Shown here piece by piece: positions 15,886 to 24,927 of a stretch of 64,000 nt of DNA (position 1 is its first letter; each line of letters starts with the position of its first letter). The notes beneath the pieces are model-generated. The model worked only from the letters and a program-made list of their open reading frames with translations, was not told the origin of the DNA and ran no database searches. The position numbers and the translations under genes were made by a program. Source of the DNA: Lachnospiraceae bacterium (GTDB lineage Bacteria; Bacillota; Clostridia; Lachnospirales; Lachnospiraceae); assembly GCA_900759665.1 (NCBI GenBank), contig CAAEWE010000058.1, positions 1 through 64,000 on the forward strand. Direction: 5' to 3'.

Positions 15886-17325
15886 CTATATTAATTCGTT
15901 GTACATATCTTCATACTTTTTGGCAGAATGATTCCAAGAGAAATCCATTGCCATGCCACGGTCAATGATCTTATTCCACTCTCTCTTGCGATTATAATAT
16001 ACATCCTTTGCATAACGGATAGTCGCCAGCATCTCATGCGCATTGTAATTTGCAAAAGAGAATCCGGTTCCCTTACCTTCATACTCATTGTATGGCTCTA
16101 CCGTATCCTTCAAACCGCCGGTCTCGCGGACAATCGGTACCGTACCATAACGAAGGCTCATCAACTGGCTAAGTCCACAAGGTTCAAACAACGATGGCAT
16201 CAGAAATGCATCACATGCCGCATAAATCTTATGGGAACGCTCATTGGAATAGAAAATATTAGCAGAAACTCTGCCATGATATTTCCACTCGAAATGACGG
16301 AACAGGTTCTCATAACGCTCCTCACCGGTACCGAGAACGACAAGCTGTGTATCCTCCGCACAGATCTCCTCGATCACATAATCGATCAGGTCAAAGCCCT
16401 TCTGATCGGTCAGTCTGGAAACAATACCGATCATAAATGTCTTGTCATTCTGATCAAGACCGAGCTCCTTCTGAAGACCTCTCTTGTTCTTGATCTTCTC
16501 CTTACGGAATGTCTTTGCATTGTAATTGGCATAGATCAGAGGATCTGTCTCCGGATTGTACTCCTCATAGTCGAGACCATTTACAATACCACGCAGACAG
16601 TTGCTGCGGGCACGCATCAGCCCATCCAGATGCTCACCGTAAAACGGCATCTTGATCTCCTCTGCGTAGGAATCACTGACTGTGGTTACCATATCCGCAT
16701 AAACGATACCGCCCTTGAGATAATTGGCATCTCCATATGCCTCCAGCTTATCACTGGTGAAATAGTACTCATTCAGTCCCGTGATGTCGATCACCTTCTG
16801 CTTATCCCAGATACCCTGGAACTTCAGATTGTGTATGGTCATGATGGTCTTGATACCATGGTAGAACGAATTATCATTAAAGCTGTCCTTGATATATACC
16901 GGGATCAGACCTGTCTGCCAGTCATGGCAGTGAATGATATCCGGTCTGAAATCCAGGGAAGGCATTGCTGATAATGCTGCCTTACAGAAAAATGCAAACT
17001 TCTCAATATCCTCATAAATATTGCCATAAGGATGGAAACCTGCAAAATAGAACTCATTATCAATAAAATAGAAATGAACTCCCTCATACTCCATCTCTAA
17101 GATACCGACATACTGGCTTCTCCATGCCAGATCCATGTAGAAATGCGTCTTGTACTGCATTTTGTCTTTCCACTCCTGTGGAATACATGCGTACTTCGGA
17201 ATCATAACACGCACATCATACTCTTTCTTGTTAAAGTACTTCGGCAGCGACCCCACAACATCTGCCAGTCCTCCGGTTTTCACAAATGGAACACACTCGG
17301 AAGCCACGAATAATATGTTTTTCAT
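15886..17325 (-). CDS. glgA: Glycogen synthase (ADP-glucose type)
   Basis: A GT5 family enzyme of 479 aa that extends alpha-1,4-glucan chains from ADP-glucose. The ADP-glucose binding motif KTGGLADVVG is near the N-terminus. HDWQTGLIP, IHNLKFQG and the C-terminal GT-B signatures (SLFEPCGLSQLMSLRYGTVPIVRETGGL) are intact. The start at 17325 has GGAGGG 5 bases upstream. No other glycogen genes are next to it; it sits between rsuA and spo0A, so it may be a single-gene unit. Stored glycogen supports sporulation in Clostridia, but the spo0A proximity alone does not prove a link. Confidence 0.96.
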   Translation of the reverse strand: MKNILFVASECVPFVKTGGLADVVGSLPKYFNKKEYDVRVMIPKYACIPQEWKDKMQYKTHFYMDLAWRSQYVGILEMEYEGVHFYFIDNEFYFAGFHPYGNIYEDIEKFAFFCKAALSAMPSLDFRPDIIHCHDWQTGLIPVYIKDSFNDNSFYHGIKTIMTIHNLKFQGIWDKQKVIDITGLNEYYFTSDKLEAYGDANYLKGGIVYADMVTTVSDSYAEEIKMPFYGEHLDGLMRARSNCLRGIVNGLDYEEYNPETDPLIYANYNAKTFRKEKIKNKRGLQKELGLDQNDKTFMIGIVSRLTDQKGFDLIDYVIEEICAEDTQLVVLGTGEERYENLFRHFEWKYHGRVSANIFYSNERSHKIYAACDAFLMPSLFEPCGLSQLMSLRYGTVPIVRETGGLKDTVEPYNEYEGKGTGFSFANYNAHEMLATIRYAKDVYYNRKREWNKIIDRGMAMDFSWNHSAKKYEDMYNELI

Positions 17326-17481
17326 ATACACCCTCCATTCAGTTTGTAAACTCCAATGTATGCCACGGATCTTTCTTTTGTCCGTGCACCATATTGTATC
17401 AATTATACCTTATTTCGCAGCTTGTGAAAAGTGTTTTTTATGAAAAGTTACGTATTTGCATCCGGTATTTCAAAAGACCGC

Positions 17482-18285
17482 TCAGGCACGAAGCTTATAC
17501 TCTAACCGGATCTTATCTGCGATCAATGCAATAAACTCTGAATTGGTTGGCTTTCCTTTACCGGAATTGACCGTATAGCCAAATAATTCTTCAATCGTCT
17601 CCATTCTGCCACGGCTCCATGCCACCTCGATCGCATGGCGGATCGCGCGCTCCACCCGGCTGGAGGTGGTTTTATAATTCCGTGCGATCGTAGGATACAG
17701 CACCTTTGTGATTGCTCCCAGCATTTCATTATCATTGACGGACATAATAATTGCATCCCGAAGATACTGATATCCTTTAATGTGTGCCGGAACACCGATC
17801 TCATGGATCACGTCCGTAACATCCGACTCCAATGTATCCGCCATGCGTCTATGTTTATTCTCAAAAACCGTATTAATGACCCGCTGTTCCCCGGCCGTCA
17901 TGCTTTTTTCGTTTTGTCCCACAGCACGCACCCGGGATACCACAACTCTCGTATCAAAGGGCTTCAGAATATAATAAGCTGCTCCCAGCCGGAACGCATT
18001 TTCCGTCACCCGCTCCTGACTCACTGCAGATACCACCACAAATTCCGGCGACATGGTAGGTGCCCCCTTTTTCATCCGTTCCATCACTCCCAGACCGTCC
18101 ACCTTTGGCATGATCAGATCCAACAGCACCACATCCGGCCGCAAGGCTGATATTTTACGAAGAGCCTCCTCTCCATCCGACGCCGTTCCTACCACCTCCA
18201 TATCTGTCTCCCGTTCCAGTGCTTCCTTCAGGATCGTTACGATCCGCTTGTTATCATCAACAACTAAAACCTTGATAGCTTCCAT
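17482..18285 (-). CDS. spo0A: Sporulation master regulator Spo0A
   Basis: A 267-aa response regulator that triggers endospore formation. The receiver domain holds the acidic pocket (VVDDN), the phosphoacceptor Asp in [15 protein letters not shown] and the Lys of YILKPFD. The C-terminal DNA-binding domain has the nearly invariant helices: [20 protein letters not shown] and a [20 protein letters not shown] segment. The ATG at 18285 follows GGGGAAAGGAT; the longer reading frame to 18444 has no support. In most Clostridia spo0A follows recN-spoIVB directly, whereas here those genes are at 50-53 kb. Confidence 0.97.
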   Translation of the reverse strand: MEAIKVLVVDDNKRIVTILKEALERETDMEVVGTASDGEEALRKISALRPDVVLLDLIMPKVDGLGVMERMKKGAPTMSPEFVVVSAVSQERVTENAFRLGAAYYILKPFDTRVVVSRVRAVGQNEKSMTAGEQRVINTVFENKHRRMADTLESDVTDVIHEIGVPAHIKGYQYLRDAIIMSVNDNEMLGAITKVLYPTIARNYKTTSSRVERAIRHAIEVAWSRGRMETIEELFGYTVNSGKGKPTNSEFIALIADKIRLEYKLRA

Positions 18286-18451
18286 ATCCTTTCCCCTTTT
18301 CCTTGTGCTGTCCCATTTCCGGTACAACGTATCTTCAACACATTTTCCGTGATCCGACCTGTTTCCGTTTCCGCTGTTTCCGGTCTCCTTTCCCACTATT
18401 TTAGGGCATTGCAAAGAGCATCCGCAAGCCAAATACAACTGCATATTTCGA

Positions 18452-18487
18452 CGAAAAAACGGCGGAAGTACAAATTTCCGCCGTTTT
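18452..18487 (-). terminator. Terminator of the Na/Pi symporter-phoP-phoR operon
   Basis: A 12-bp GC-rich stem (18456-18467 with 18476-18487) followed on the minus strand by TTTTTTCG. Confidence 0.9.
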
Positions 18488-18552
18488 CTTCTCCAATCCT
18501 GCGATTATTTTTTATGAAATCTTTTTATCATTTCTAACGTTCAGACCTCTCA

Positions 18553-19893
18553 TCATTCTACATTTGTCTCACGAAAGTACACATACACTGTGGTTCCCTC
18601 GCCCAGCTTACTGCGCAGCTCCAGACGCACATTATCATGAAGCGCAATGATATGCTTCACGATAGCAAGACCAAGTCCGGTACCTCCTGTTGATTTGGAA
18701 CGGCTCTTGTCCACCCGGTAGAACCGCTCAAAGATCCTCTCCTGATCCTTCTCCGGGATACCGATGCCATTATCCTTAACCTCCAGCACGATCCGGTCAA
18801 CCTCACGATATACCGAAACATCCACTCTGCCTCCCGGATTGTTGTAGCGGATCGCATTGTCACAGAGATTGTAGATCAACTCGTCCATCATCTGCCGGTT
18901 TGCCATAACCATCTGCTTCTCGCCGGAGAAGGAAATGCGGACCTGATGCTTCTCTGCTGCCATCTGAAGCATTTCTACGCTGTTGGCTGCCATCTCGCTG
19001 ATATCCAGTTCCTCCATGATATCCTCCGTAGTCACATCCAGCTCAGACAAACGAATAATATCATTGATCAGTGTCAGCAGACGATTAGAACTTTTGTGAA
19101 TCTCTTTTGCAAAACGTTGTACATCATCCCCTGTGGCAATGCCATTCTCGATAAGTTCCGAATAGCCGGAGATCGACGTCAATGGTGTTTTCAGCTCATG
19201 GGAAACATTGGCAGTAAATTCCTGACGCATATTGGCATTTCGGATAATGTCCTCATGCTGGGTTCGTATCGTCGTAACATATGGCTCCAGTTCCTCATAT
19301 ACATGATACATGGAAGGTCCTTCCAGATTCTGTGCCAGCTCCTCGATCGGTTTGACGATACTCTTGGTCAGTGCATGGGAAAGCAGAACACATGCTGCAA
19401 ACAAAAGGATACTGAGAGCCACAAGTCTTGGCACAGTACTGATCAGAATCCCTGTCATACTGCTTACTTCCTTAGAAATACGGAGCACATTTCCGTTATC
19501 CAGACGGACAGCATAATAAAATGCACTTTTTCCTATCGTCTGGGAATTACGGACAGCCTGTCCTGTTCCAGTCTTTAAAGCTTCTTTGATCTCCGGACGG
19601 TTTTTGTGATTTCCCATATCCTTTACGTCTGCATAATTGTCACAGATTGCTTTGCCATCCGGTCCCACCAGCGTGATCCGGATCCTTTTGGGTGTTTTCC
19701 TCATATCTGCGTGATCCGGATTAGAAATAATATTCCAGGCATCGGACTCGATCATCACATCAGCAGAAGTCTTCAGGTTCTCTATGACTTCTTTTGTCAA
19801 AACCCCATAAAAGACAGTAGCCGAAAGTGCCACTGTCTCTAAAATAGTGATAAAAGTTAATATAATACATAAAAAATTGATCCGTCGTTTCAT
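18553..19893 (-). CDS. phoR: PhoR/WalK-type sensor histidine kinase
   Basis: A 446-aa membrane kinase. The first membrane helix (about residues 5-28) is followed by an extracellular sensor of about 120 aa and a second helix (about 150-175). A HAMP-like linker precedes the HisKA domain with the phosphoacceptor His in FTANVSHELKTPLTSISGYSELI. The ATPase domain has the N box (YNLCDNAIRYN), G1 (VKDNGIGIP) and G2 (GGTGLGLAIVKHI). It lies 20 bases downstream of the response regulator, in an operon with the Na/Pi symporter and near phoU-pst. That context makes it the phosphate sensor PhoR, with moderate certainty. Confidence 0.85.
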   Translation of the reverse strand: MKRRINFLCIILTFITILETVALSATVFYGVLTKEVIENLKTSADVMIESDAWNIISNPDHADMRKTPKRIRITLVGPDGKAICDNYADVKDMGNHKNRPEIKEALKTGTGQAVRNSQTIGKSAFYYAVRLDNGNVLRISKEVSSMTGILISTVPRLVALSILLFAACVLLSHALTKSIVKPIEELAQNLEGPSMYHVYEELEPYVTTIRTQHEDIIRNANMRQEFTANVSHELKTPLTSISGYSELIENGIATGDDVQRFAKEIHKSSNRLLTLINDIIRLSELDVTTEDIMEELDISEMAANSVEMLQMAAEKHQVRISFSGEKQMVMANRQMMDELIYNLCDNAIRYNNPGGRVDVSVYREVDRIVLEVKDNGIGIPEKDQERIFERFYRVDKSRSKSTGGTGLGLAIVKHIIALHDNVRLELRSKLGEGTTVYVYFRETNVE

Positions 19894-19913
19894 TCGCACA
19901 CTTCCTCCATATG

Positions 19914-20591
19914 CTATACCAGATTCATGCAATATCCCACATTACGGACTGTCTTAATGTACTTTCCGGCATCCCCCAGCTTGTGACGCAGGGTTTTAAT
20001 ATGCACATCCAGCGTACGGGACTCAATCTCGCAGTTTGCGTGCCAGATATGCTCCATAATACTGTCTCTCGGAAGTACGATCTCCTGGTTCTGTGCGAGA
20101 TAATGAAGCAGCTCATACTCCTTATAGGTCAGCTCTACCGGCTTGTCTTCCACAAATACCTTTCTCTTTTCATCATCGATCACCAGATCCCCGATCCGCA
20201 TAATTTTCTCCGAATCCTGATCTCCCACACGGCGAAGCAGTGCCTTCACACGGGAAACAAGCTCCATCACACCAAACGGCTTTGTCATATAATCGTCAGC
20301 TCCATTGTCCAGCCCCTTGACCTTATCAATCTCCGTGGTTTTTGCCGTCACCATAATAACAGGGATCTTCCTTGTCTCCCGTCTCTCCCGCAGATTTTTA
20401 AGAATCGTCAGCCCATCCTCATCCGGCAGCATAATATCTAACAGGATCAGATCCGGCTTTTTATCCATAAGCTCTCTGGAAAAGGACTTTCCATCAGCAA
20501 ATTCTTTGGTCTCGTGACCCGCATTTTTTAATGAAAAGCTCTCAATCTCACTGATATTTTTATCATCCTCTACAATATAAATCAAAGCCAT
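19914..20591 (-). CDS. phoP: PhoP/PhoB-like OmpR-family response regulator
   Basis: A 225-aa response regulator with receiver residues D-D (IYIVEDDKN), phosphoacceptor Asp in LLDIMLPDEDG and a conserved Lys in DYMTKPFG. An OmpR-type winged helix ends the protein (LTYKEYELLHYLAQN, IESRTLDVHIKTLRHKL). It is predicted to bind direct repeats in 11-bp phase, and such repeats occur upstream of pstA, pstS and the symporter gene in this window. The start at 20591 is used because the alternative at 20630 overlaps the spacer. It is cotranscribed with the upstream Na/Pi symporter (49-base gap) and with phoR. Confidence 0.88.
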   Translation of the reverse strand: MALIYIVEDDKNISEIESFSLKNAGHETKEFADGKSFSRELMDKKPDLILLDIMLPDEDGLTILKNLRERRETRKIPVIMVTAKTTEIDKVKGLDNGADDYMTKPFGVMELVSRVKALLRRVGDQDSEKIMRIGDLVIDDEKRKVFVEDKPVELTYKEYELLHYLAQNQEIVLPRDSIMEHIWHANCEIESRTLDVHIKTLRHKLGDAGKYIKTVRNVGYCMNLV

Positions 20592-20639
20592 AATTATCCC
20601 GCCTTCCTGATTTTGGAGTAATTGTACCATACAACCACA

Positions 20640-22316
20640 TCAATTAAAATACCCGAAATCCACCGATTCCACGACTGCATCTGCAATATTCACACAGCTG
20701 TTTCCCATACGGTCAATGCTGTGAAGAATCTTATTGAATGAAGACGTCAATGCAGCCTTACATTTACCGGTGCTGACACGCTTCATATGATCTTTGCGAA
20801 GCTTCAGATCCAGCTCCAGCACCTTGTCTCTCTTCTTAATGATCTTTGCCGCCTTATCCTTATCTCCGGTCTCCATAACCTTCAAAGAAGCATCATACAT
20901 ATCTCCGATCAGCTTCAGGCTCTTTTCCAGATCCCTTGCCGCATCCTTGGAAAGTACGGACTTTTTCGTTTTCTGTGCTTCCTCCGAAAAGACCGATAAA
21001 ATATCACCGCAAAGCAGCGAGATCCGGTTTACATCACTGAGTACATACATAATCCCTGCGGTCTGGGTTGCCTGCTCCTCCGTCAACACACCCGCAGAAA
21101 ACAGATTGGTCAGATACTCCGTGATTCTGTCATCCAGACTCTGAACCGTCTGAATCTTCTGCTGCAGCTTCTCCTTATATTCTCTGTCTTTAAGAGAAGA
21201 TACCTCCGCTATCCCCGTGATAATTTCTTTCACAATGCCACTCAGCCGGATCACTTCCTTAGAAACAAGACGAAGTGCTGCTGTCGGCTGGTTGATCAGA
21301 TTATTATCAAGATACATTGGCTGTGATGCCTCTTTCTCTTTCTGGTCTCCCGGTATAATAAACATTACGATCTTTACCAAAAGCCAGATCAGTGGCAGCC
21401 ATAAAATAGTCATGATCAGGTTAAATCCTGTATGGGCATTGGCAATCTGCCTGGAGATCACCTCCACCTCCGGTCCCTTCGGGGAAATATACTGTATCAG
21501 CTTTGCATACGGATGGATAAACCAGATAAAGATCAGGCTTCCGCTGATATTAAACATACAATGTGCCAGAGCTGTACGCTTGGCATCCCTGCTCTGTCCG
21601 AGACTTGCCAGTAATGCCGTGATCGTTGTACCAATATTGTCACCTAACAGGATCGGAATCGCTCCCGCCAGGCCAAGGATACTTGCTCCGTTTGGTCCTG
21701 CCTGCTCTGCAAAATTCTGTAAAACCGCAATGGTCGCAGAACTGCTCTGTACAACAAGTGTCATTAATGTTCCCACACAAACGCCCAGGATCGGAATATT
21801 AGCCACCTTTGCAATCATTGCCGTAAAGACCGGGCTTCCTGCCAACGGCTTCATAACATCTCCCATGGTCTCAATTCCTAAGAAAAGAACACCAAATGCA
21901 AAAACGGTCTGTCCGATGTTTTTCACCTTCTCGGATTTACATAAGAAAGAAACAATAAATCCGGCAAAGATCAGCACATAAATATAGTCGCTGATCTTAA
22001 ATGCAATGATCTGTGCTGTCATGGTAGTGCCGATATTAGCGCCTAATATAATAGAAATTGCCTGTGGCAGATTCATCAGACCTGCGCTGACGAATCCAAT
22101 CGTCATAACGGTTGTCGCACTACTGCTCTGTAAAACTGCTGTGGTCAATGCACCTGCCAAAACTCCAAGTATCGGATTTTTTGTCAAAAGTGCCAGAATC
22201 GATTTCATTTTCTCGCCTGCTGCCTTCTGCAGGCACTCACTCATCATATTCATTCCAAATAGGAATAATGCCAATCCTCCCAATAGTCCAAATGCGATCT
22301 GAACCGAACTATTCAT
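20640..22316 (-). CDS. Na+/phosphate symporter with PhoU-like C-terminus
   Basis: A 558-aa NptA/YjbB-type transporter. The membrane part carries two inverted repeats of the PF02690 type, each with a QSSSAT motif (AVLQSSSATTVM and VVQSSSATIAVL), then GDNIGTT. About eight membrane segments precede a cytosolic PhoU-like helical domain (residues about 340-558). It imports phosphate with sodium and complements the high-affinity Pst system. GGAGG lies 7 bases before the ATG at 22316. The 3' neighbours are phoP and phoR, so the transporter heads the operon. Confidence 0.9.
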   Translation of the reverse strand: MNSSVQIAFGLLGGLALFLFGMNMMSECLQKAAGEKMKSILALLTKNPILGVLAGALTTAVLQSSSATTVMTIGFVSAGLMNLPQAISIILGANIGTTMTAQIIAFKISDYIYVLIFAGFIVSFLCKSEKVKNIGQTVFAFGVLFLGIETMGDVMKPLAGSPVFTAMIAKVANIPILGVCVGTLMTLVVQSSSATIAVLQNFAEQAGPNGASILGLAGAIPILLGDNIGTTITALLASLGQSRDAKRTALAHCMFNISGSLIFIWFIHPYAKLIQYISPKGPEVEVISRQIANAHTGFNLIMTILWLPLIWLLVKIVMFIIPGDQKEKEASQPMYLDNNLINQPTAALRLVSKEVIRLSGIVKEIITGIAEVSSLKDREYKEKLQQKIQTVQSLDDRITEYLTNLFSAGVLTEEQATQTAGIMYVLSDVNRISLLCGDILSVFSEEAQKTKKSVLSKDAARDLEKSLKLIGDMYDASLKVMETGDKDKAAKIIKKRDKVLELDLKLRKDHMKRVSTGKCKAALTSSFNKILHSIDRMGNSCVNIADAVVESVDFGYFN

Positions 22317-22390
22317 AAATTTTCCTCCATCTTCTTTACGTGCTTTTATCAACTCTTCTTTTTTACTTCCTAATCATCATAACAAGCACT

Positions 22391-22429
22391 TGTAAAGCTT
22401 ATATGGGGGTTATGTAAAATGTAAGTAAA
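22391..22429 (-). promoter_or_regulatory. Possible PhoP box upstream of the Na/Pi symporter
   Basis: On the minus strand TTTACT (22429-22424) and TTTACA (22418-22413) are in 11-bp phase. Another TTTACA (22396-22391) is two steps further, and CATATAAG follows the second repeat. It is weaker than the arrays before pstA and pstS. Confidence 0.45.
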
Positions 22430-22460
22430 AAATTTTACTTCCTTTTCACCACGTTTTTAC

Positions 22461-22652
22461 TTAAGAGGGCACTCCTACCATTCCCGCTATGAAAACTGCC
22501 AACAGGCCCAGCCATCCACGGCTTCGTAATAATTGTGCCTTCGGCTCTGATAATACAAATTCTCCCATATCATCGAATACCAAATTCTTTATTCCAAAGC
22601 CTTCCTCCTTCAATGCCTTTACCAGCACCTCTGCCATTTGGGCATATGGCAT
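22461..22652 (-). CDS. Possible small membrane-associated protein (63 aa)
   Basis: A short reading frame starting MPYAQMAEVLVKALKEE. It contains an acidic middle (FDDMGEF) and a hydrophobic C-terminus (WLGLLAVFIAGMVGV) that could anchor it. AGGAAAGG lies about 10 bases upstream of the ATG. I do not recognise it. An overlapping frame at 22570-22782 could be the start of the same gene if there is a frameshift, but I cannot show this. It sits between the Na/Pi symporter and another small membrane gene. Confidence 0.35.
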   Translation of the reverse strand: MPYAQMAEVLVKALKEEGFGIKNLVFDDMGEFVLSEPKAQLLRSRGWLGLLAVFIAGMVGVPS

Positions 22653-22848
22653 CCACACCAATGCCTTTCCTATATTGCCATTTTATTTTCCACTGTACTT
22701 TTAATAGTGCACCCACTTTTTGGATGCCAGGAACTCCTCCCGACCGTATGACGTTGGATAGCTTTTTCATAAAAATCTGCATTCCTTTCTAAGCCTGCGA
22801 ACTTTGCTATATCCACAAAATTATGCATTTCATTTACACGCTAAAGTA

Positions 22849-23097
22849 CTATTTTATTGTCCTTTCATTTCCCAGCAATGCAGCCATACCAAAAGCAGCT
22901 CCCGGCAGCAGAGCAAAAACTGCCCCGGCAGCTCCCACGGTATTCTGGTAATTATGACTCCCTGTTCCCAGACAGAAAAGGAGGCCAAACACACATCCCG
23001 CTGCCAGCCAGCGTACCGTATGCATCAGAAGCCATACACCTCCCACTGTCTTTGTCTTCCAATCTGTATGATCTAACATCCATTCATATGCTTTCAT
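22849..23097 (-). CDS. Small predicted membrane protein (82 aa)
   Basis: A short protein starting MKAYEWMLDHTDWKTKT, with two hydrophobic segments (about residues 18-42 and 52-73) separated by a polar loop (GTGSHNYQN). GGAGG precedes the tandem ATGs at 23100 and 23097. No family is recognised. It lies between phoU and the Na/Pi symporter, in the same direction, and may be translated from the phoU-side transcript, although three hairpins separate it from phoU. Confidence 0.4.
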   Translation of the reverse strand: MKAYEWMLDHTDWKTKTVGGVWLLMHTVRWLAAGCVFGLLFCLGTGSHNYQNTVGAAGAVFALLPGAAFGMAALLGNERTIK

Positions 23098-23134
23098 CAT
23101 ATCCTCCATTCCGCAGACGCATCGCGTCGAAGGA

Positions 23135-23245
23135 ACCGCGAGCAAAATATCAAATTTTGCTCTGCGAATAAGGCTAATTTGTGACGCCTGCGGCACAAAT
23201 AGCCGTGTGATAAAATACTGCATCAGCAGTATTTTTCACACTGGT
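23135..23245. repeat. Three consecutive hairpins (palindromic intergenic repeat)
   Basis: Three stems follow each other: GAGCAAAAT/ATTTTGCTC (23140-23162), GGCTA-TTTGTG/CACAAATAGCC (23172-23204) and GTGTGA-AAATACTGC/GCAGTATTT-TCACAC (23205-23241). They fill the 173-base gap after phoU. None has a clear T-run on the minus strand. Confidence 0.5.
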
Positions 23246-23270
23246 TCCTCCTTTTCCTTACCAAAAAACG

Positions 23271-23951
23271 TTACTGTGCCTGATCCTCCGGGATCAATTT
23301 GCCATGTACATGCTCCCCAGTCAGGGAAAAGATTACCCATTCCGAAATATTTGTAGCATGGTCTCCGATCCGCTCAAAATATTTGGCAATCATCAAAAGA
23401 TCAGAAGCCTGTTCTCCACAATCCGGATCCTTATGGATCAGCTGTACCAGCTCTGTCTGCACCTGCCGGAACAGATCATCTACCACATCATCCTTCTCGA
23501 TCACAGCTGCTGCCTGAAGCTGATTGCGGTTTACAAAAGCATCCACACTCCCCACCAGCATCACAGATGTCTCTTTTGCCATGCTCTGAATATGATCCAG
23601 ATGCTTGATATACGGCTGATTTTTTTTCAAAAGCATCACAATGATCTCGGAAATATCTGCGGCATGATCTCCGATCCGCTCCATATCCGTGATCATTTTA
23701 AGCGCGGAGGAAATCTGACGGAGATCCCTTGCCACCGGCTGCTGCTGTAGCAGGAGCTTCAGACAGAGACTCTCAATGTCTCTTTCCTGACGGTTGATCT
23801 GCTCATCAGAATCAATGACATATTTTGCCAGATCAATATCCTGTGTTACCAGAGCCTTGATGGTATGCTCAATCGCCTTTTCGATCATGCTGCCCATCTC
23901 GATCAGCTCATCATTTAATTTACTTAACTGTCTATCAAAATGTGTTCTCAT
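23271..23951 (-). CDS. phoU: Phosphate regulator PhoU
   Basis: A 226-aa all-helical protein with the duplicated PhoU repeat. RTHFDRQLSKLNDELIEMG opens the first half. Each half has an acidic metal-binding motif of the E/D-x-x-x-D type (MERIGDHAADISE and FERIGDHATNISE). PhoU restrains Pst transport and dampens PhoR signalling when phosphate is plentiful. The start at 23951 is supported by GAGGTGG upstream and by homology; the upstream extension is not. It lies 85 bases downstream of pstB. Confidence 0.95.
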   Translation of the reverse strand: MRTHFDRQLSKLNDELIEMGSMIEKAIEHTIKALVTQDIDLAKYVIDSDEQINRQERDIESLCLKLLLQQQPVARDLRQISSALKMITDMERIGDHAADISEIIVMLLKKNQPYIKHLDHIQSMAKETSVMLVGSVDAFVNRNQLQAAAVIEKDDVVDDLFRQVQTELVQLIHKDPDCGEQASDLLMIAKYFERIGDHATNISEWVIFSLTGEHVHGKLIPEDQAQ

Positions 23952-24036
23952 TTCTCTGCCACCTCTTTTTTGAACTTCTTTATTAACAATAGCCTGCTGT
24001 TTTAATATCTCTACAGAATATACACCACAGGCTCCA

Positions 24037-24843
24037 TCATCCGAAACGTCCTGTGATATAATCCTCTGTCCGCTTATCCTCCGGCATAGAAAACAGCTTC
24101 TCGGTATCGTTATATTCCACCATCTCACCCAGCAGGAAAAATGCCGTCTTGCTGGAGATACGGGTTGCCTGCTGCATATTATGGGTTACCATGATAATGG
24201 TGTAATCCTTCTGCAGCTCCAGTGCGAGCTCCTCAATATGAGCGGTAGAGATTGGATCCAGTGCCGATGTCGGCTCATCCATCAGGATCACCTCCGGCTC
24301 CACTGCCAAAGCTCTCGCAATACAGAGACGCTGCTGCTGTCCACCGGACAGACCCAGTGCCGACTTTTTGAGACGATCCTTTAACTCATCCCAGATCGCC
24401 GCCTGACGCAGGGACTTCTCCACGATCGCATCCAGCTTCTGTCTGGAATGAATGCCGTGGGTTCTGGGTCCATAGGCAATATTGTCGTAAATGCTCATTG
24501 GAAATGGATTGGGATTCTGAAATACCATTCCCACTCTCTTCCGGAGATGATTCACATCGATATCTCCGTAAATATTCTCATCACCCAGCATCACCGTTCC
24601 TTCGATCCGGCATCCCTCCACCAAATCATTCATCCGGTTTAAAGATTTCAAAAAGGTACTCTTCCCGCAGCCGGATGGTCCGATAAATGCAGTAATGCGG
24701 TTCTGCGGAATATCAATATTAATATCCTTCAATGCATGAAAACTGCCATAATGAAGATTTAACTTTTCAACATGAAACTTGGTTGCCGCAGATACCGGAT
24801 GCTCCGATGCCTCTACTACAACATTTGAATATACTGTATCCAT
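24037..24843 (-). CDS. pstB: Phosphate ABC transporter ATP-binding protein PstB
   Basis: A 268-aa ATPase of the high-affinity phosphate importer. It contains the Walker A motif GPSGCGKST, the Q-loop region [20 protein letters not shown], the signature [16 protein letters not shown], Walker [14 protein letters not shown] and the H-loop MVTHNMQQA. It has an N-terminal extension of about 20 residues. The start follows GAGGAAAAG. The partners are PstA (84 bases upstream), and PstC and PstS 20 kb away. Confidence 0.97.
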   Translation of the reverse strand: MDTVYSNVVVEASEHPVSAATKFHVEKLNLHYGSFHALKDINIDIPQNRITAFIGPSGCGKSTFLKSLNRMNDLVEGCRIEGTVMLGDENIYGDIDVNHLRKRVGMVFQNPNPFPMSIYDNIAYGPRTHGIHSRQKLDAIVEKSLRQAAIWDELKDRLKKSALGLSGGQQQRLCIARALAVEPEVILMDEPTSALDPISTAHIEELALELQKDYTIIMVTHNMQQATRISSKTAFFLLGEMVEYNDTEKLFSMPEDKRTEDYITGRFG

Positions 24844-24927
24844 AACTTTTCCTCTTTTCTAAACAAATCTGCTTTTTTATTTATATCAAAACTGCTTGTG
24901 CAGAAAATATGCTGTCTGTCACAATCA

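Noticed and set aside
15928..16971. 347-codon plus-strand ORF opposite glgA
   Set aside because: Mirror of a strongly conserved gene in the antisense frame; no ribosome site and no family resemblance.
22570..22782. 70-codon minus-strand ORF overlapping the small gene at 22461-22652
   Set aside because: Ends in a Gly/Arg-rich out-of-frame tail; could only be real with a frameshift that I cannot show.
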